From the IMG/VR virus record IMGVR_UViG_3300020165_003419, positions 1-64,000 of that record: a DNA stretch of 64,000 nucleotides, one strand, 5' to 3'. The translations under genes were made by a program, and so were the position numbers. The notes under the pieces are model-generated. The model was not told the origin of the DNA and searched no databases. It worked only from the letters and a program-made list of their open reading frames with translations. Origin of the DNA: a virus. Shown piece after piece: positions 1 through 7,166 of the stretch. How positions within the stretch are numbered: the first letter of the stretch is position 1; every line of letters starts with the position of its first letter.

Positions 1-453
1 GAATAACCAATCAACTTTACCGAGTTTGATACGCAGGGCATCTTCAACAATCGCACCATTTTGACTTAAAACCTCTTTTCCATATTCTACGTTTTTTCCA
101 ATCCCATCTGAATCGGGGATGAGGACAACGTGATCCTCTTCTACATTCTTTGGAATATCTTTACCTGTTGAATTTACGAGTAGCGTCTTATTGAAGCCTA
201 GTTCAATAAACGCATTCGCCATTTTATTGCCTCCACCGCCGACACCAACAAAACCAATATTAATCGAAGAGGGTGCTGTGTTTTCTGGCAAGAGGTCTTC
301 ATCAGAGTATTCCATCTGGAGTCCAAAGTCTTCTACCATACCGAAATCTTCAGCATCTACCTGTTCGTGATAGTGGTCTTTCTCCTGATTGAAGGAGGGT
401 GGTGGTTCTGCGGGAGGCAGAAAATCAAATTCGTTGTTATCGTTGTCGTTCAT
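1..453 (-). CDS. FtsZ/tubulin-superfamily GTPase-like protein, N-terminal part (runs off window)
   Basis: The frame is open from an ATG at 451-453 to the window edge, so 151 N-terminal residues are visible. Residues 1-60 are acidic and probably disordered. Residues 67-82 (GFVGVGGGGNKMANAF) look like the first strand and glycine-rich T1 loop of FtsZ, and 116-128 (DGIGKNVEYGKEV) resemble the FtsZ T3 region that reads GLGAGxNPEVGR in bacteria. The diagnostic GGGTGSG loop would lie just beyond the visible end, after KVDWLF. Members of this superfamily polymerise with GTP; phage relatives (PhuZ, TubZ) position or segregate DNA. The start has an AAGGA-type ribosome site (461-465) and lies 3 bases after the stop of the 457-1431 gene. 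Another Rossmann-like nucleotide-binding protein is possible. The reading frame is certain, the family assignment moderate. Confidence 0.55.
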   Translation of the reverse strand, partial: MNDNDNNEFDFLPPAEPPPSFNQEKDHYHEQVDAEDFGMVEDFGLQMEYSDEDLLPENTAPSSINIGFVGVGGGGNKMANAFIELGFNKTLLVNSTGKDIPKNVEEDHVVLIPDSDGIGKNVEYGKEVLSQNGAIVEDALRIKLGKVDWLF

Positions 454-456
454 TGT

Positions 457-1431
457 TTATTCCTTCGATGCTACAGATTCTCTTGTAAACTGTGGCGGCT
501 TGCTGGATTTCTTCTTGGCGGTCTTAAGGTGACCTCGACGAGAACCAGTCTTGTTAGCCAACGCCAGTGCATCGACGAGAGAGACGATTCGGCGGCCCAA
601 ACGATCGTTTTCAACAGCCAACTTTATATTATCCATATATTTTTCTAGAGATATATCAAGGCCTGCGTCTTCAAGAAACTGGGCTATCGTTGGCTTGTCA
701 AAAACGCTGAGGGCGCCGCCGGCTGCTTTCCATGCAGCTTTTTCTTGAGCGTCAGGTCTTCTTTCGGCGCCGTGCTTCTCTAGATCTGGGTTGGGTATCT
801 TGGTAAATGTGTCTTTAAATTTTCCACGAACCTTTGGTGGGACTAAGTCTCGCATCCGAAAGCCTTCGTCATCTCCAAATTCCTCGGCCAATGTCGCTTC
901 AATTTCTTCTTTGACAATTTCCTCAAGACCAGCATAGCCGCTGCGTTGGTTATAACGATCACCGACTTGTTGGGCAACCGCATTGCGGCGCCTTCTCTCG
1001 GCGTTCGCATTTTTCTTTTTCAGCTTGTCGTATTCCCGGTCGTCACGGCGCCGGCGAATGTTATCTGGATGATCAGGATCGTCCGGGCTTATACCCGTTG
1101 AGCGTCGTTTCGAACCCGTATCGCGTGGACCAACCTCTCTATTGGTTGGTGTAGTGCTCACTATCTTTTTAAGATTAGCTATCAAACTAAGCAAGTCGGG
1201 ATCATTTCCCTCGTCGTGGCTCTCTAATGTTTCGATAGCATCATTGATCGAGTCGATATCCACGCCGCCAGATGATGGCGGTCCGCTAGTCTTCCAACCG
1301 GGCAGACTTGCAGCTATTTGTTTCATGTCTTTTGATTTTTGAGAAAAACCTAACATGTCCATAAAGCCTTCATCAAGTCCGGATAATTCTTCTGCGATAA
1401 TATCTTTAAGTTCTGATCTTTTGATTTTCAT
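457..1431 (-). CDS. putative head-internal (ejected) protein with capsid-targeting-like leader
   Basis: This 324-residue protein has no family I recognise. It begins MKIKRSELKDIIAE-E, an amphipathic 14-residue leader shared with three other proteins in this region and ending in Ile-x-Glu, the type of site cut by T4-like prohead proteases. The middle (about 100-160) is highly charged, with runs of Arg, Asp and Lys, and a second amphipathic acidic helix (LEEIVKEEIEATLAEE) lies near 170-185. The C-terminus is basic and Ser/Lys-rich. Its ATG overlaps the stop of the upstream ParB-motif gene by 4 bases, so the two are translationally coupled. Because the leader group lies away from the virion genes, packaging inside the head is an inference, not shown. 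Confidence 0.6.
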   Translation of the reverse strand: MKIKRSELKDIIAEELSGLDEGFMDMLGFSQKSKDMKQIAASLPGWKTSGPPSSGGVDIDSINDAIETLESHDEGNDPDLLSLIANLKKIVSTTPTNREVGPRDTGSKRRSTGISPDDPDHPDNIRRRRDDREYDKLKKKNANAERRRRNAVAQQVGDRYNQRSGYAGLEEIVKEEIEATLAEEFGDDEGFRMRDLVPPKVRGKFKDTFTKIPNPDLEKHGAERRPDAQEKAAWKAAGGALSVFDKPTIAQFLEDAGLDISLEKYMDNIKLAVENDRLGRRIVSLVDALALANKTGSRRGHLKTAKKKSSKPPQFTRESVASKE

Positions 1432-2345
1432 TTTTCTGTTCCGGGCTTGGCAGCTTTGTAAGCTGCTTTGTAATTAACCCCGCCAGATTGCATTTTTTTA
1501 ACCACACTTCCAAGATTAACTTGTCCGTCATGAGTTTCACCACCGTCGAACTGTGGCATATAACTTCTTTCTGGACCTTGTGGGGGTGGAAGTTGTGATA
1601 GATTGTTGGAGATAACATTAACAATTTGATTCATAGTGTCTTCGGGGGACATACCGGGCTTGACTCCCCACAATTTTTGAGCAGCAGGCACTTCAACAAT
1701 TTTTTGCAAATATTCGTCTCCCAACAAAATACCGCCTTCTGTTTTTTGTCCACGGCGCTCAAGGATCATTGATTTTATTTCGCCAGCACTTTTGCCCAGA
1801 ATATTATCGGTTGCATCAGCGGTCGCTTTGGGAACATTTCCGGCATCTGGTGGCATCGTAGCGACGATTGCTACTTGGGCAGACGCCAACTTATTCAACG
1901 GTCCGTCGCCCGGAAGATCAATATTTAATGCATTAATTTTTGCTTTGCTGCCGGCAGTCGCCCATGTCGATGACCACCGGTGATGACCATCGATAACAAG
2001 ATCTCCAGATGAAACAATGCTTTTTCCTCTACCGGTAATATCTCCTGTTAAGGAGTTCGTTACTGAGTTTAAGGTAGACAGTGGCCAGCCGACAGATTTC
2101 ATCAAACTAATTTGGTTTTGCGTAGGTTTCAAACCTCCCACTGGTGGCTGAGCTTTTGAAACGCTGATAGCCTCATCGTTAGGGCGTCCGTCACCCTCGC
2201 CGGATCCAAGCATAGCTCTGACTTTTGGATCTTTTCCTTCTGGTGAATTTAAAAAGTCCACGACAGGCACCACTTGCGCTTTGGAGAAATCTGGTGGCAG
2301 TTCCTCATTTACAAACTTTTTCCAGCTTTCCATTAACAGTTTCAT
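1428..2345 (-). CDS. ParB/sulfiredoxin-motif protein with capsid-targeting-like leader
   Basis: The 305-residue protein carries LVIDGHHRWSSTWA at residues 116-129, the DGHHRW motif of the ParB/Srx-like fold (nucleotide-binding clamp or nuclease families). The N-terminus, MKLLMESWKKFVNE-E, has the same length and Val-x-Glu-Glu ending as the leaders of three neighbours, which suggests a cleaved propeptide. The region before the motif (75-110) is rich in Ser, Thr and Gly. The C-terminal third is helical and ends in a short Lys/Ala segment. A helpful ribosome site (AAGGAG) precedes the ATG in the 15-base gap after the recombination nuclease gene. It may be a DNA- or nucleotide-acting protein delivered with the genome; the catalytic activity is not established. 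Confidence 0.6.
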   Translation of the reverse strand: MKLLMESWKKFVNEELPPDFSKAQVVPVVDFLNSPEGKDPKVRAMLGSGEGDGRPNDEAISVSKAQPPVGGLKPTQNQISLMKSVGWPLSTLNSVTNSLTGDITGRGKSIVSSGDLVIDGHHRWSSTWATAGSKAKINALNIDLPGDGPLNKLASAQVAIVATMPPDAGNVPKATADATDNILGKSAGEIKSMILERRGQKTEGGILLGDEYLQKIVEVPAAQKLWGVKPGMSPEDTMNQIVNVISNNLSQLPPPQGPERSYMPQFDGGETHDGQVNLGSVVKKMQSGGVNYKAAYKAAKPGTEK

Positions 2346-2360
2346 TTGGTTGCAATCTCC

Positions 2361-5300
2361 TTATTGATTTACTCTTGCGTATCCGTTTTTCTTTTCAATC
2401 ACGATTTGCATATCAACACAGTCTTTGAGTGAATCAAGGTGGGAGATCAACAAAACGTTCTTAAAATACACTTTAATTAGTTCTAAGATCCGAATAAAAC
2501 CCTCCATATTTTCCTCGTCTAATGCTGTGCCGGGTTCGTCAAGGATAAACAAGTCGCCCTTTGGCAAAGAAGAAACAGACAATAGCGACAATCGAATTGC
2601 CATGGCCGCCATTGTTTTTTCTGCGCCGGATGCCATCTCAATTGGGCGTTCATTGTAAAGAGGGTGCTTAATGAAGATGTCAAATTTGTTGCCAGAGCTT
2701 TCAAAGAATATTTCAAAATCTACAATATTAGCAAGAACCTTGGCGATCTCTTCGTTGATCACTGGAATTTTCTTCTTAATCACGTCATATGCAATTCCGT
2801 TCGGGTGCATCGCCTGCATGAACAGGTCGTATGCTGCATATGAATTCTGCAAGTCTATGTGTTCTTTCTTTTGTTCTTCTAATGTTTCAATCTTTTGCTC
2901 GCAGGAGCCAAGCATTTTGACAACCTCTAATGTGTCAGATTCGCAGGCATCAAGATTACCTACCATGATTGTCACCTGATTGCTGAAGTTAGTGCGAGCA
3001 GTCATAAGTTCTTCAAGGTTTTCAATAGCATCTTTGTTTTCATCGTATTCCTTGATCATATTCGTAATATCTTTTAAATCAAGTTCTATCTTAGCTTGAG
3101 AGTTTTTATTTTTTTCTCTAAACAGCTTTAGTTCTGACAATTCTTTTTCGACTACCACCAACTCTGATGTAACCGATTCATATCTTGTTATGCTATTCTT
3201 AACATGTTCTGGTTTTAAACTGCTTAATTGCGTCTTTTTATCCTCAAGGACAACGATGTTCTCTTCGCGATAGGCTGCGGCTTTATGAGCATCTTTTACA
3301 AATGTGTTTTCAGAACAGAATCGACAATCTGGATCATACTCGTGGTTCTCCAGCATCTTTATCTTCTTGTTGGATTCAGCGATGTTTCGATTTAAGGATG
3401 TGATCTTCTTTGTAAGGGTATCAATTTTTGTTTTATCCTCTATGAAGCTCCCTATATCGACCGAGTCTATAATCTCATTGAGAGTATCGAGTTTGACCTG
3501 CTTTAGCCTAACCAAACTGTTTTGCTCAGAAATAGTAGTTGCTAACGAAACCAACATTCGTGACTTACTTTTCTGCTGCTCTCTTACGTTTCTAATGTCA
3601 ATTAGCTCTGCTGGGATTGCAGAAATTTGCTCATCTACGAGCATTAACGCTGTCTTGGTGGCTTCAATCTTTGCCTTAAGCTTGGTGCAGTTCGACTGAT
3701 TGGTTTCTGATTTTTCAATTTGCCGTGATAATAGTTCTCTTGTTTCTTCTATTTCTTCGTCATAACTTCTGTCTTCGTGCTTTTTAATTAAAACTTTAGC
3801 TTCAACAGAATTTTCCTTAGCCATCCTAAATTTCTTTTCAAATATCTCAAGATCCAAAAACTTTGCAATTATCTCTTTTCGGCGGGTAGAACCCTCATCG
3901 ATAAAAGCTAAAGCGCCGTGTTGAGAGGCTAAAGAAGATACCATGAAATCGTCAATCGTACCAAAATGCTTACGAATATTTGCGTCTGTTTGGTTACGAG
4001 TGGTGCCGTTAAGCGATGTAGTTTCCTCTGTGACTGGGTCATACACCTCAAAGTTGAGATCCGTCTTAGCTTCCATGGTCTCTTCACCCTTTAAGCGCTT
4101 GACGTATTTTTCAGATTCTCGCTCAATAGTGTATATCTTATTATTGCATTCAATAGTCAGTGTGCCCTTGCCGATTTCCCTGTTTTGATTAATGACATTA
4201 AGGTTCTTGCGCTCGTTCTTTGACGTTGTATTAAACAAAGTGTAAAGAGCAGCATCAATAATGGAGCTTTTACCGCTAAAGTTCTTTCCGAAAATTCCAA
4301 CAATACCACCAAGAGAACCAAAATTGACAACGTTATCTTCACCATAATTAAAAAGATTATCAAATTCAAACTTTGTCAGCTTCCAATTAACATTGCGCGA
4401 GACTTCCTCTTTCTCCTCAATAATTTTATTGTAAGTACGATTAAGCTCATAAACTTTTTCTAGAGTGTCAGAAGGAACCTGATGGTCCTTAAGGTACTCT
4501 GAGATAAGCTCCTCTTGTATCTTCGGATCTCGCAGGTTTTCGGAGCGTAATCCGTCTGTAATTTCCTCTACATTTCCGCGTTCTCCGCTAGCGCGGTTTA
4601 AGAAGGAGATACTCTCCGGTTTAAATCTGTGCTTAGCAATATCCATTGCTCGTTTCATTACATTGAGCGGCAGATTATTAGTGCTCACCAGCCGAAGGCG
4701 TGCGTTCATTGGAACATCAATCTTCTTTGGCATGCGCCCACGCAAGGTTAGTGGGATTGTGAAGAACGGCTTGGGGTTCTGCAATACAACAGGTTCAATC
4801 TCCCAGTCGTCCTTTGACTTAATATCCCAAATAAGAATTCCCTTATCGTTAGTCTCACCATGATTCTGTTGGACCGTCGAACCTGCGTACCAGATACGGC
4901 CGGCTTCATCTAAGAATTGGCGTCTGTGAATGTCGCCAAGCATTGCAAAATCAAAATCATCAAAGATCGTAATCTCGTCTTCACCAAAACTCATTGTCCA
5001 GTTGGTGTCAGTTTGGCAGCGACTAATCGAACCATGATACAAAGCAATATTGATCTTGTCTGTGTTGCTTGGCTTTACCCAGTTGTCTCTATCAAAGACT
5101 GACAGGACATTTAAACAGAAGTCATCGTTTAGGTGTGTTTCTCCTGAGTCCTTGAGCAAATGCAACCTAGGAAGGTTTAACGCATCTACGATGGGTGTAA
5201 GCGCATCTTGGCGGCTACTATTCTTTAGATTGCCGTCGTGGTTGCCCAAGATAATATATGTTGGTGCAATCTCTGCTAAGCTGCGAAAGAAGTCAGAACA

Positions 5301-5477
5301 CATCTCGACAAACTCAGGTGAGATTTGTGTCTTCGTGTGGGCGATGTCGCCGCAGTGGACAATATAGTCTACTTCTTGCTCTCGCAATGATTGGTATAGT
5401 TGGTCGAATACAATTCGGTATTCGTAATGATACTTTAGGTTTTTAATGTGAGTATCACTAATGTGTGCAAATTTCAA
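2361..5477 (-). CDS. recombination nuclease, fused Mre11-like and Rad50/SbcC-like (gp47-gp46 type)
   Basis: One chain of about 1038 residues joins the two subunits that T4 encodes separately. The N-terminal calcineurin-like phosphoesterase has FAHISDTH, HCGDIAH and LGNHD. The ATPase half begins near residue 380 with Walker A GKNFSGKSS (about 397-405), followed by coiled coil, a zinc hook CRFC (about 712-716), a second coiled coil, the ABC signature region MASGAEKT (about 946) and Walker B LFILDEPGTALDE (about 975-987). Such complexes process DNA ends for recombination-dependent replication and host DNA degradation. I chose the TTG at 5475-5477, because GGAGG lies 5 bases ahead and translation then opens at KFAHISDTH; a TTG at 5493-5495 with GAGG is the alternative. 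A sigma70-type promoter lies just upstream. Confidence 0.9.
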   Translation of the reverse strand: MKFAHISDTHIKNLKYHYEYRIVFDQLYQSLREQEVDYIVHCGDIAHTKTQISPEFVEMCSDFFRSLAEIAPTYIILGNHDGNLKNSSRQDALTPIVDALNLPRLHLLKDSGETHLNDDFCLNVLSVFDRDNWVKPSNTDKINIALYHGSISRCQTDTNWTMSFGEDEITIFDDFDFAMLGDIHRRQFLDEAGRIWYAGSTVQQNHGETNDKGILIWDIKSKDDWEIEPVVLQNPKPFFTIPLTLRGRMPKKIDVPMNARLRLVSTNNLPLNVMKRAMDIAKHRFKPESISFLNRASGERGNVEEITDGLRSENLRDPKIQEELISEYLKDHQVPSDTLEKVYELNRTYNKIIEEKEEVSRNVNWKLTKFEFDNLFNYGEDNVVNFGSLGGIVGIFGKNFSGKSSIIDAALYTLFNTTSKNERKNLNVINQNREIGKGTLTIECNNKIYTIERESEKYVKRLKGEETMEAKTDLNFEVYDPVTEETTSLNGTTRNQTDANIRKHFGTIDDFMVSSLASQHGALAFIDEGSTRRKEIIAKFLDLEIFEKKFRMAKENSVEAKVLIKKHEDRSYDEEIEETRELLSRQIEKSETNQSNCTKLKAKIEATKTALMLVDEQISAIPAELIDIRNVREQQKSKSRMLVSLATTISEQNSLVRLKQVKLDTLNEIIDSVDIGSFIEDKTKIDTLTKKITSLNRNIAESNKKIKMLENHEYDPDCRFCSENTFVKDAHKAAAYREENIVVLEDKKTQLSSLKPEHVKNSITRYESVTSELVVVEKELSELKLFREKNKNSQAKIELDLKDITNMIKEYDENKDAIENLEELMTARTNFSNQVTIMVGNLDACESDTLEVVKMLGSCEQKIETLEEQKKEHIDLQNSYAAYDLFMQAMHPNGIAYDVIKKKIPVINEEIAKVLANIVDFEIFFESSGNKFDIFIKHPLYNERPIEMASGAEKTMAAMAIRLSLLSVSSLPKGDLFILDEPGTALDEENMEGFIRILELIKVYFKNVLLISHLDSLKDCVDMQIVIEKKNGYARVNQ

Positions 5478-5483
5478 GGGTGC

Positions 5484-5488
5484 CTCCA
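5484..5488 (-). promoter_or_regulatory. Shine-Dalgarno GGAGG deciding the nuclease start
   Basis: Read on the minus strand, GGAGG is followed by CACCC and then TTG (5477-5475). A second, similar box (GAGG then CACAT then TTG) sits 18 bases upstream at 5501-5504, so the two start sites are near-duplicates in phase. The downstream one has the stronger ribosome site and gives the usual family N-terminus. Confidence 0.65.
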
Positions 5489-5513
5489 GATACAAATGTG
5501 CCTCTACTATACA

Positions 5514-5542
5514 AGTATATCTTGTTCAGTAGAGGCTGTCAA
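5514..5542 (-). promoter_or_regulatory. sigma70-type promoter for the recombination nuclease
   Basis: On the minus strand TTGACA (5542-5537) and TATACT (5519-5514) are separated by exactly 17 bases. Transcription should begin near 5507, leaving a leader of about 30 bases before the TTG start. The 11-base stretch TTGACAGCCTC at the -35 end recurs at the primase promoter. The match to the consensus makes this an early or middle promoter read by host RNA polymerase. Confidence 0.72.
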
Positions 5543-5556
5543 GTGTTTTTTTGCTA

Positions 5557-5889
5557 TTATGAATTTTTTACTATTGTGAGGATAGTGCGGAAATTGTGGG
5601 AGACACGAGGTGTCATCGAATTTCCAGTGTCTCGGTGGTATTGAACCAGATCAGTCCACATTCTGTTGTGGTCTGAACGAATAGTCTCGTAGTCGCGGGC
5701 TTTGATAAGGTCAATCATTTCTTGTAGAGCAGGCGGAACTTCATCGGCATATGCGGAGAGCATTCTATCTGCCATGTAATCCAGCTGCATACCGATGGCG
5801 TCTGCAGAATTATCGGTAGGAGGGCTTTCCAGAGTGCTCTCAAGCTCTTCCTTGATAATCTGTTTAAGCTGGGATTTTGTGATTTTCAT
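5557..5889 (-). CDS. small putative head-internal protein with capsid-targeting-like leader
   Basis: This 110-residue protein starts MKITKSQLKQIIKE-E. An in-frame ATG 51 bases upstream would add 17 residues that run back through the preceding gene, so the start at 5889, right after that gene's stop, is preferred. After the leader there is a Ser/Pro/Asp-rich stretch (17-30) and then an acidic helical body ending RTILTIVKNS. I recognise no enzymatic motif. The leader matches that of the next gene upstream almost residue for residue (MKITKKQLRKIIME-E), which suggests a common sorting signal on unrelated bodies. Synthesis is probably coupled to the 5891-6124 gene, whose stop is 1 base away. Confidence 0.65.
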   Translation of the reverse strand: MKITKSQLKQIIKEELESTLESPPTDNSADAIGMQLDYMADRMLSAYADEVPPALQEMIDLIKARDYETIRSDHNRMWTDLVQYHRDTGNSMTPRVSHNFRTILTIVKNS

Positions 5890-5890
5890 T

Positions 5891-6124
5891 TTATCTAAGT
5901 GCGTCGAGCATATCTTGAACTTTGCGAAGAGGTTCTGCAAGGTCTTCTCGCTCTTGGCTCACAAGATACTGGATTACATCCTCAAGGCGTGCTGCTCCGC
6001 GAGCTTCGTCAGATGCATCGCCGTCGGGTCCGGTAACAATCGTCTCACCGTCCATTTCCATGTGACCTTCGGAAGTAATCTCTTCCATAATAATTTTTCT
6101 AAGTTGTTTTTTTGTGATTTTCAC
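5891..6124 (-). CDS. very small protein with capsid-targeting-like leader (GTG start)
   Basis: A 77-residue protein translated from GTG at 6122-6124, supported by an AAGGAG ribosome site 6 bases ahead that overlaps the primase stop codon. The leader MKITKKQLRKIIME-E is followed by an acidic, Gly-rich linker (residues 15-40) and a short helical C-terminus (ARLEDVIQYLVSQEREDLAE). If cleaved after Glu14 the mature peptide would be about 63 residues. It has no recognised family. The gene is 10 bases downstream of the primase and belongs to the same transcript. Confidence 0.65.
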   Translation of the reverse strand: MKITKKQLRKIIMEEITSEGHMEMDGETIVTGPDGDASDEARGAARLEDVIQYLVSQEREDLAEPLRKVQDMLDALR

Positions 6125-6130
6125 GGGGTT

Positions 6131-6136
6131 CTCCTT
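6131..6136 (-). promoter_or_regulatory. Shine-Dalgarno AAGGAG fixing a GTG start
   Basis: AAGGAG on the minus strand lies 6 bases before GTG (6124-6122) and overlaps the TAA of the primase. No other plausible start is nearby in frame, so it supports GTG initiation and translational coupling. Confidence 0.6.
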
Positions 6137-7073
6137 ATACAGCCGACAATAAATCTAACAATAAATAGTCGTCATTGTCGATAAATGCAGCATTGTTTTT
6201 TCTTTCATTAAACACAGCCTTCGGCATCGAGCCTACGTCTTCGTATCCAGACACATCAATTTTGTAAAGTTCGATATCATACTTAAGTAATGTTTTAATA
6301 ACCCGACGTTCTTTGTCGGCTGCATCGGGGTCGAGGGCAATGTAGACTGGCGTGTCATTTCTAACGATCTCTCTGATGAGATCCGAATCTGTACGTAACG
6401 TTGAACCCAAAATGGGAACAGCATTTCCTGCGACCAGTGCATCAAAGATTCCCTCTACTATAGTTAGGTCTTTGTTCCAGTCTACATACAAATGATTGAA
6501 CACAATATTCTTGGATGCTTTTGGGTTCTTATATTTATATGAGTCTCCATTATACGATCGGCCAACAAAATAATTCACATCGCCATCATTATCGAAAGAG
6601 GGAAAGATGATCCTATTTCTATATTCTCCGCTAAAGCAGTACCCAATCTTCCATCGTACGATGTCTTCTTTGGTGATGCCGCGGCTTCTTAAATATCGAA
6701 GTGCGTACATGCCTGTAGCCGGGATCTTGTCGTGACAAAGACTTATGAATTCCGGCGGGAGTTCAAGTTTCTGCGCGCTTGTTCCAGACTCTGGTTCCAT
6801 AAAGAGGTCAGCAAATCTCTCAAGATCTGTCCGGTTCGTAATTGCGTCCCATTTCTGTAGTTGGATATACGAACCAAAACGTCTAACAACGCGCCTAATA
6901 TTACGACCCCGATAATCACAAATCCAACACTTATAAGCATTTTTATCCAAGTTAACAGAGAACTTACGCTTGTGGTGACCGCATTCCGGACACGCGAAAA
7001 GTAGCTCGTTGCCTTTGTCTGAGTAGTTTCCAAGCGTTTCATATAAAATCTTCTTTGCTTCTCTTTTGTTCAT
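6135..7073 (-). CDS. DNA primase (zinc finger plus TOPRIM)
   Basis: The 312-residue protein has an N-terminal zinc-binding domain with CPEC (C28, C31) and CWIC (C49, C52), a central region (YLRSRGITKEDIVRWKIGYC, about 128-147) typical of DnaG-type primases, and a TOPRIM core with VEGIFDAL (about 203-210) and ALDPDAADKE (about 244-253). It would make RNA primers at the replication fork. It is shorter than bacterial DnaG because the C-terminal helicase-binding domain is absent, as in phage primases. No helicase lies in the window. A terminator and a TTGACA-type promoter lie between it and the isomerase gene upstream, so it heads a separate transcript with the two small leader proteins. Confidence 0.9.
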   Translation of the reverse strand: MNKREAKKILYETLGNYSDKGNELLFACPECGHHKRKFSVNLDKNAYKCWICDYRGRNIRRVVRRFGSYIQLQKWDAITNRTDLERFADLFMEPESGTSAQKLELPPEFISLCHDKIPATGMYALRYLRSRGITKEDIVRWKIGYCFSGEYRNRIIFPSFDNDGDVNYFVGRSYNGDSYKYKNPKASKNIVFNHLYVDWNKDLTIVEGIFDALVAGNAVPILGSTLRTDSDLIREIVRNDTPVYIALDPDAADKERRVIKTLLKYDIELYKIDVSGYEDVGSMPKAVFNERKNNAAFIDNDDYLLLDLLSAV

Positions 7074-7087
7074 GTGCCCTCATGTAT

Positions 7088-7116
7088 AAGGTAACACATA
7101 CTAATGAGGCTGTCAA
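7088..7116 (-). promoter_or_regulatory. probable promoter for the primase operon
   Basis: TTGACA (7116-7111) is followed after 17 bases by TACCTT (7093-7088), a weak -10 that matches the consensus at three of six positions. The -35 end TTGACAGCCTC is identical to that of the nuclease promoter, and both leaders contain GAGG(G)CAC just before the start codon. It lies immediately behind the terminator at 7119-7144. Confidence 0.5.
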
Positions 7117-7118
7117 GC

Positions 7119-7144
7119 AAAAAAACCCCGCCGGGATGGCGGGG
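7119..7144 (-). terminator. rho-independent terminator after the isomerase gene
   Basis: On the minus strand CCCCGCC (7144-7138) pairs with GGCGGGG (7132-7126) around a 5-base loop, followed by seven T residues (7125-7119). It lies about 22 bases beyond the stop of the SlyD-type gene. It is the only strong hairpin with a T-run that I found in the window. Confidence 0.85.
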
Positions 7145-7166
7145 CTTAAATATAACAAAGCAGCTA

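Noticed and set aside
5557-5940. 127-residue version of the small leader protein
   Set aside because: The extra 17 residues come from reading through the preceding gene, and the shared leader begins at the internal ATG.
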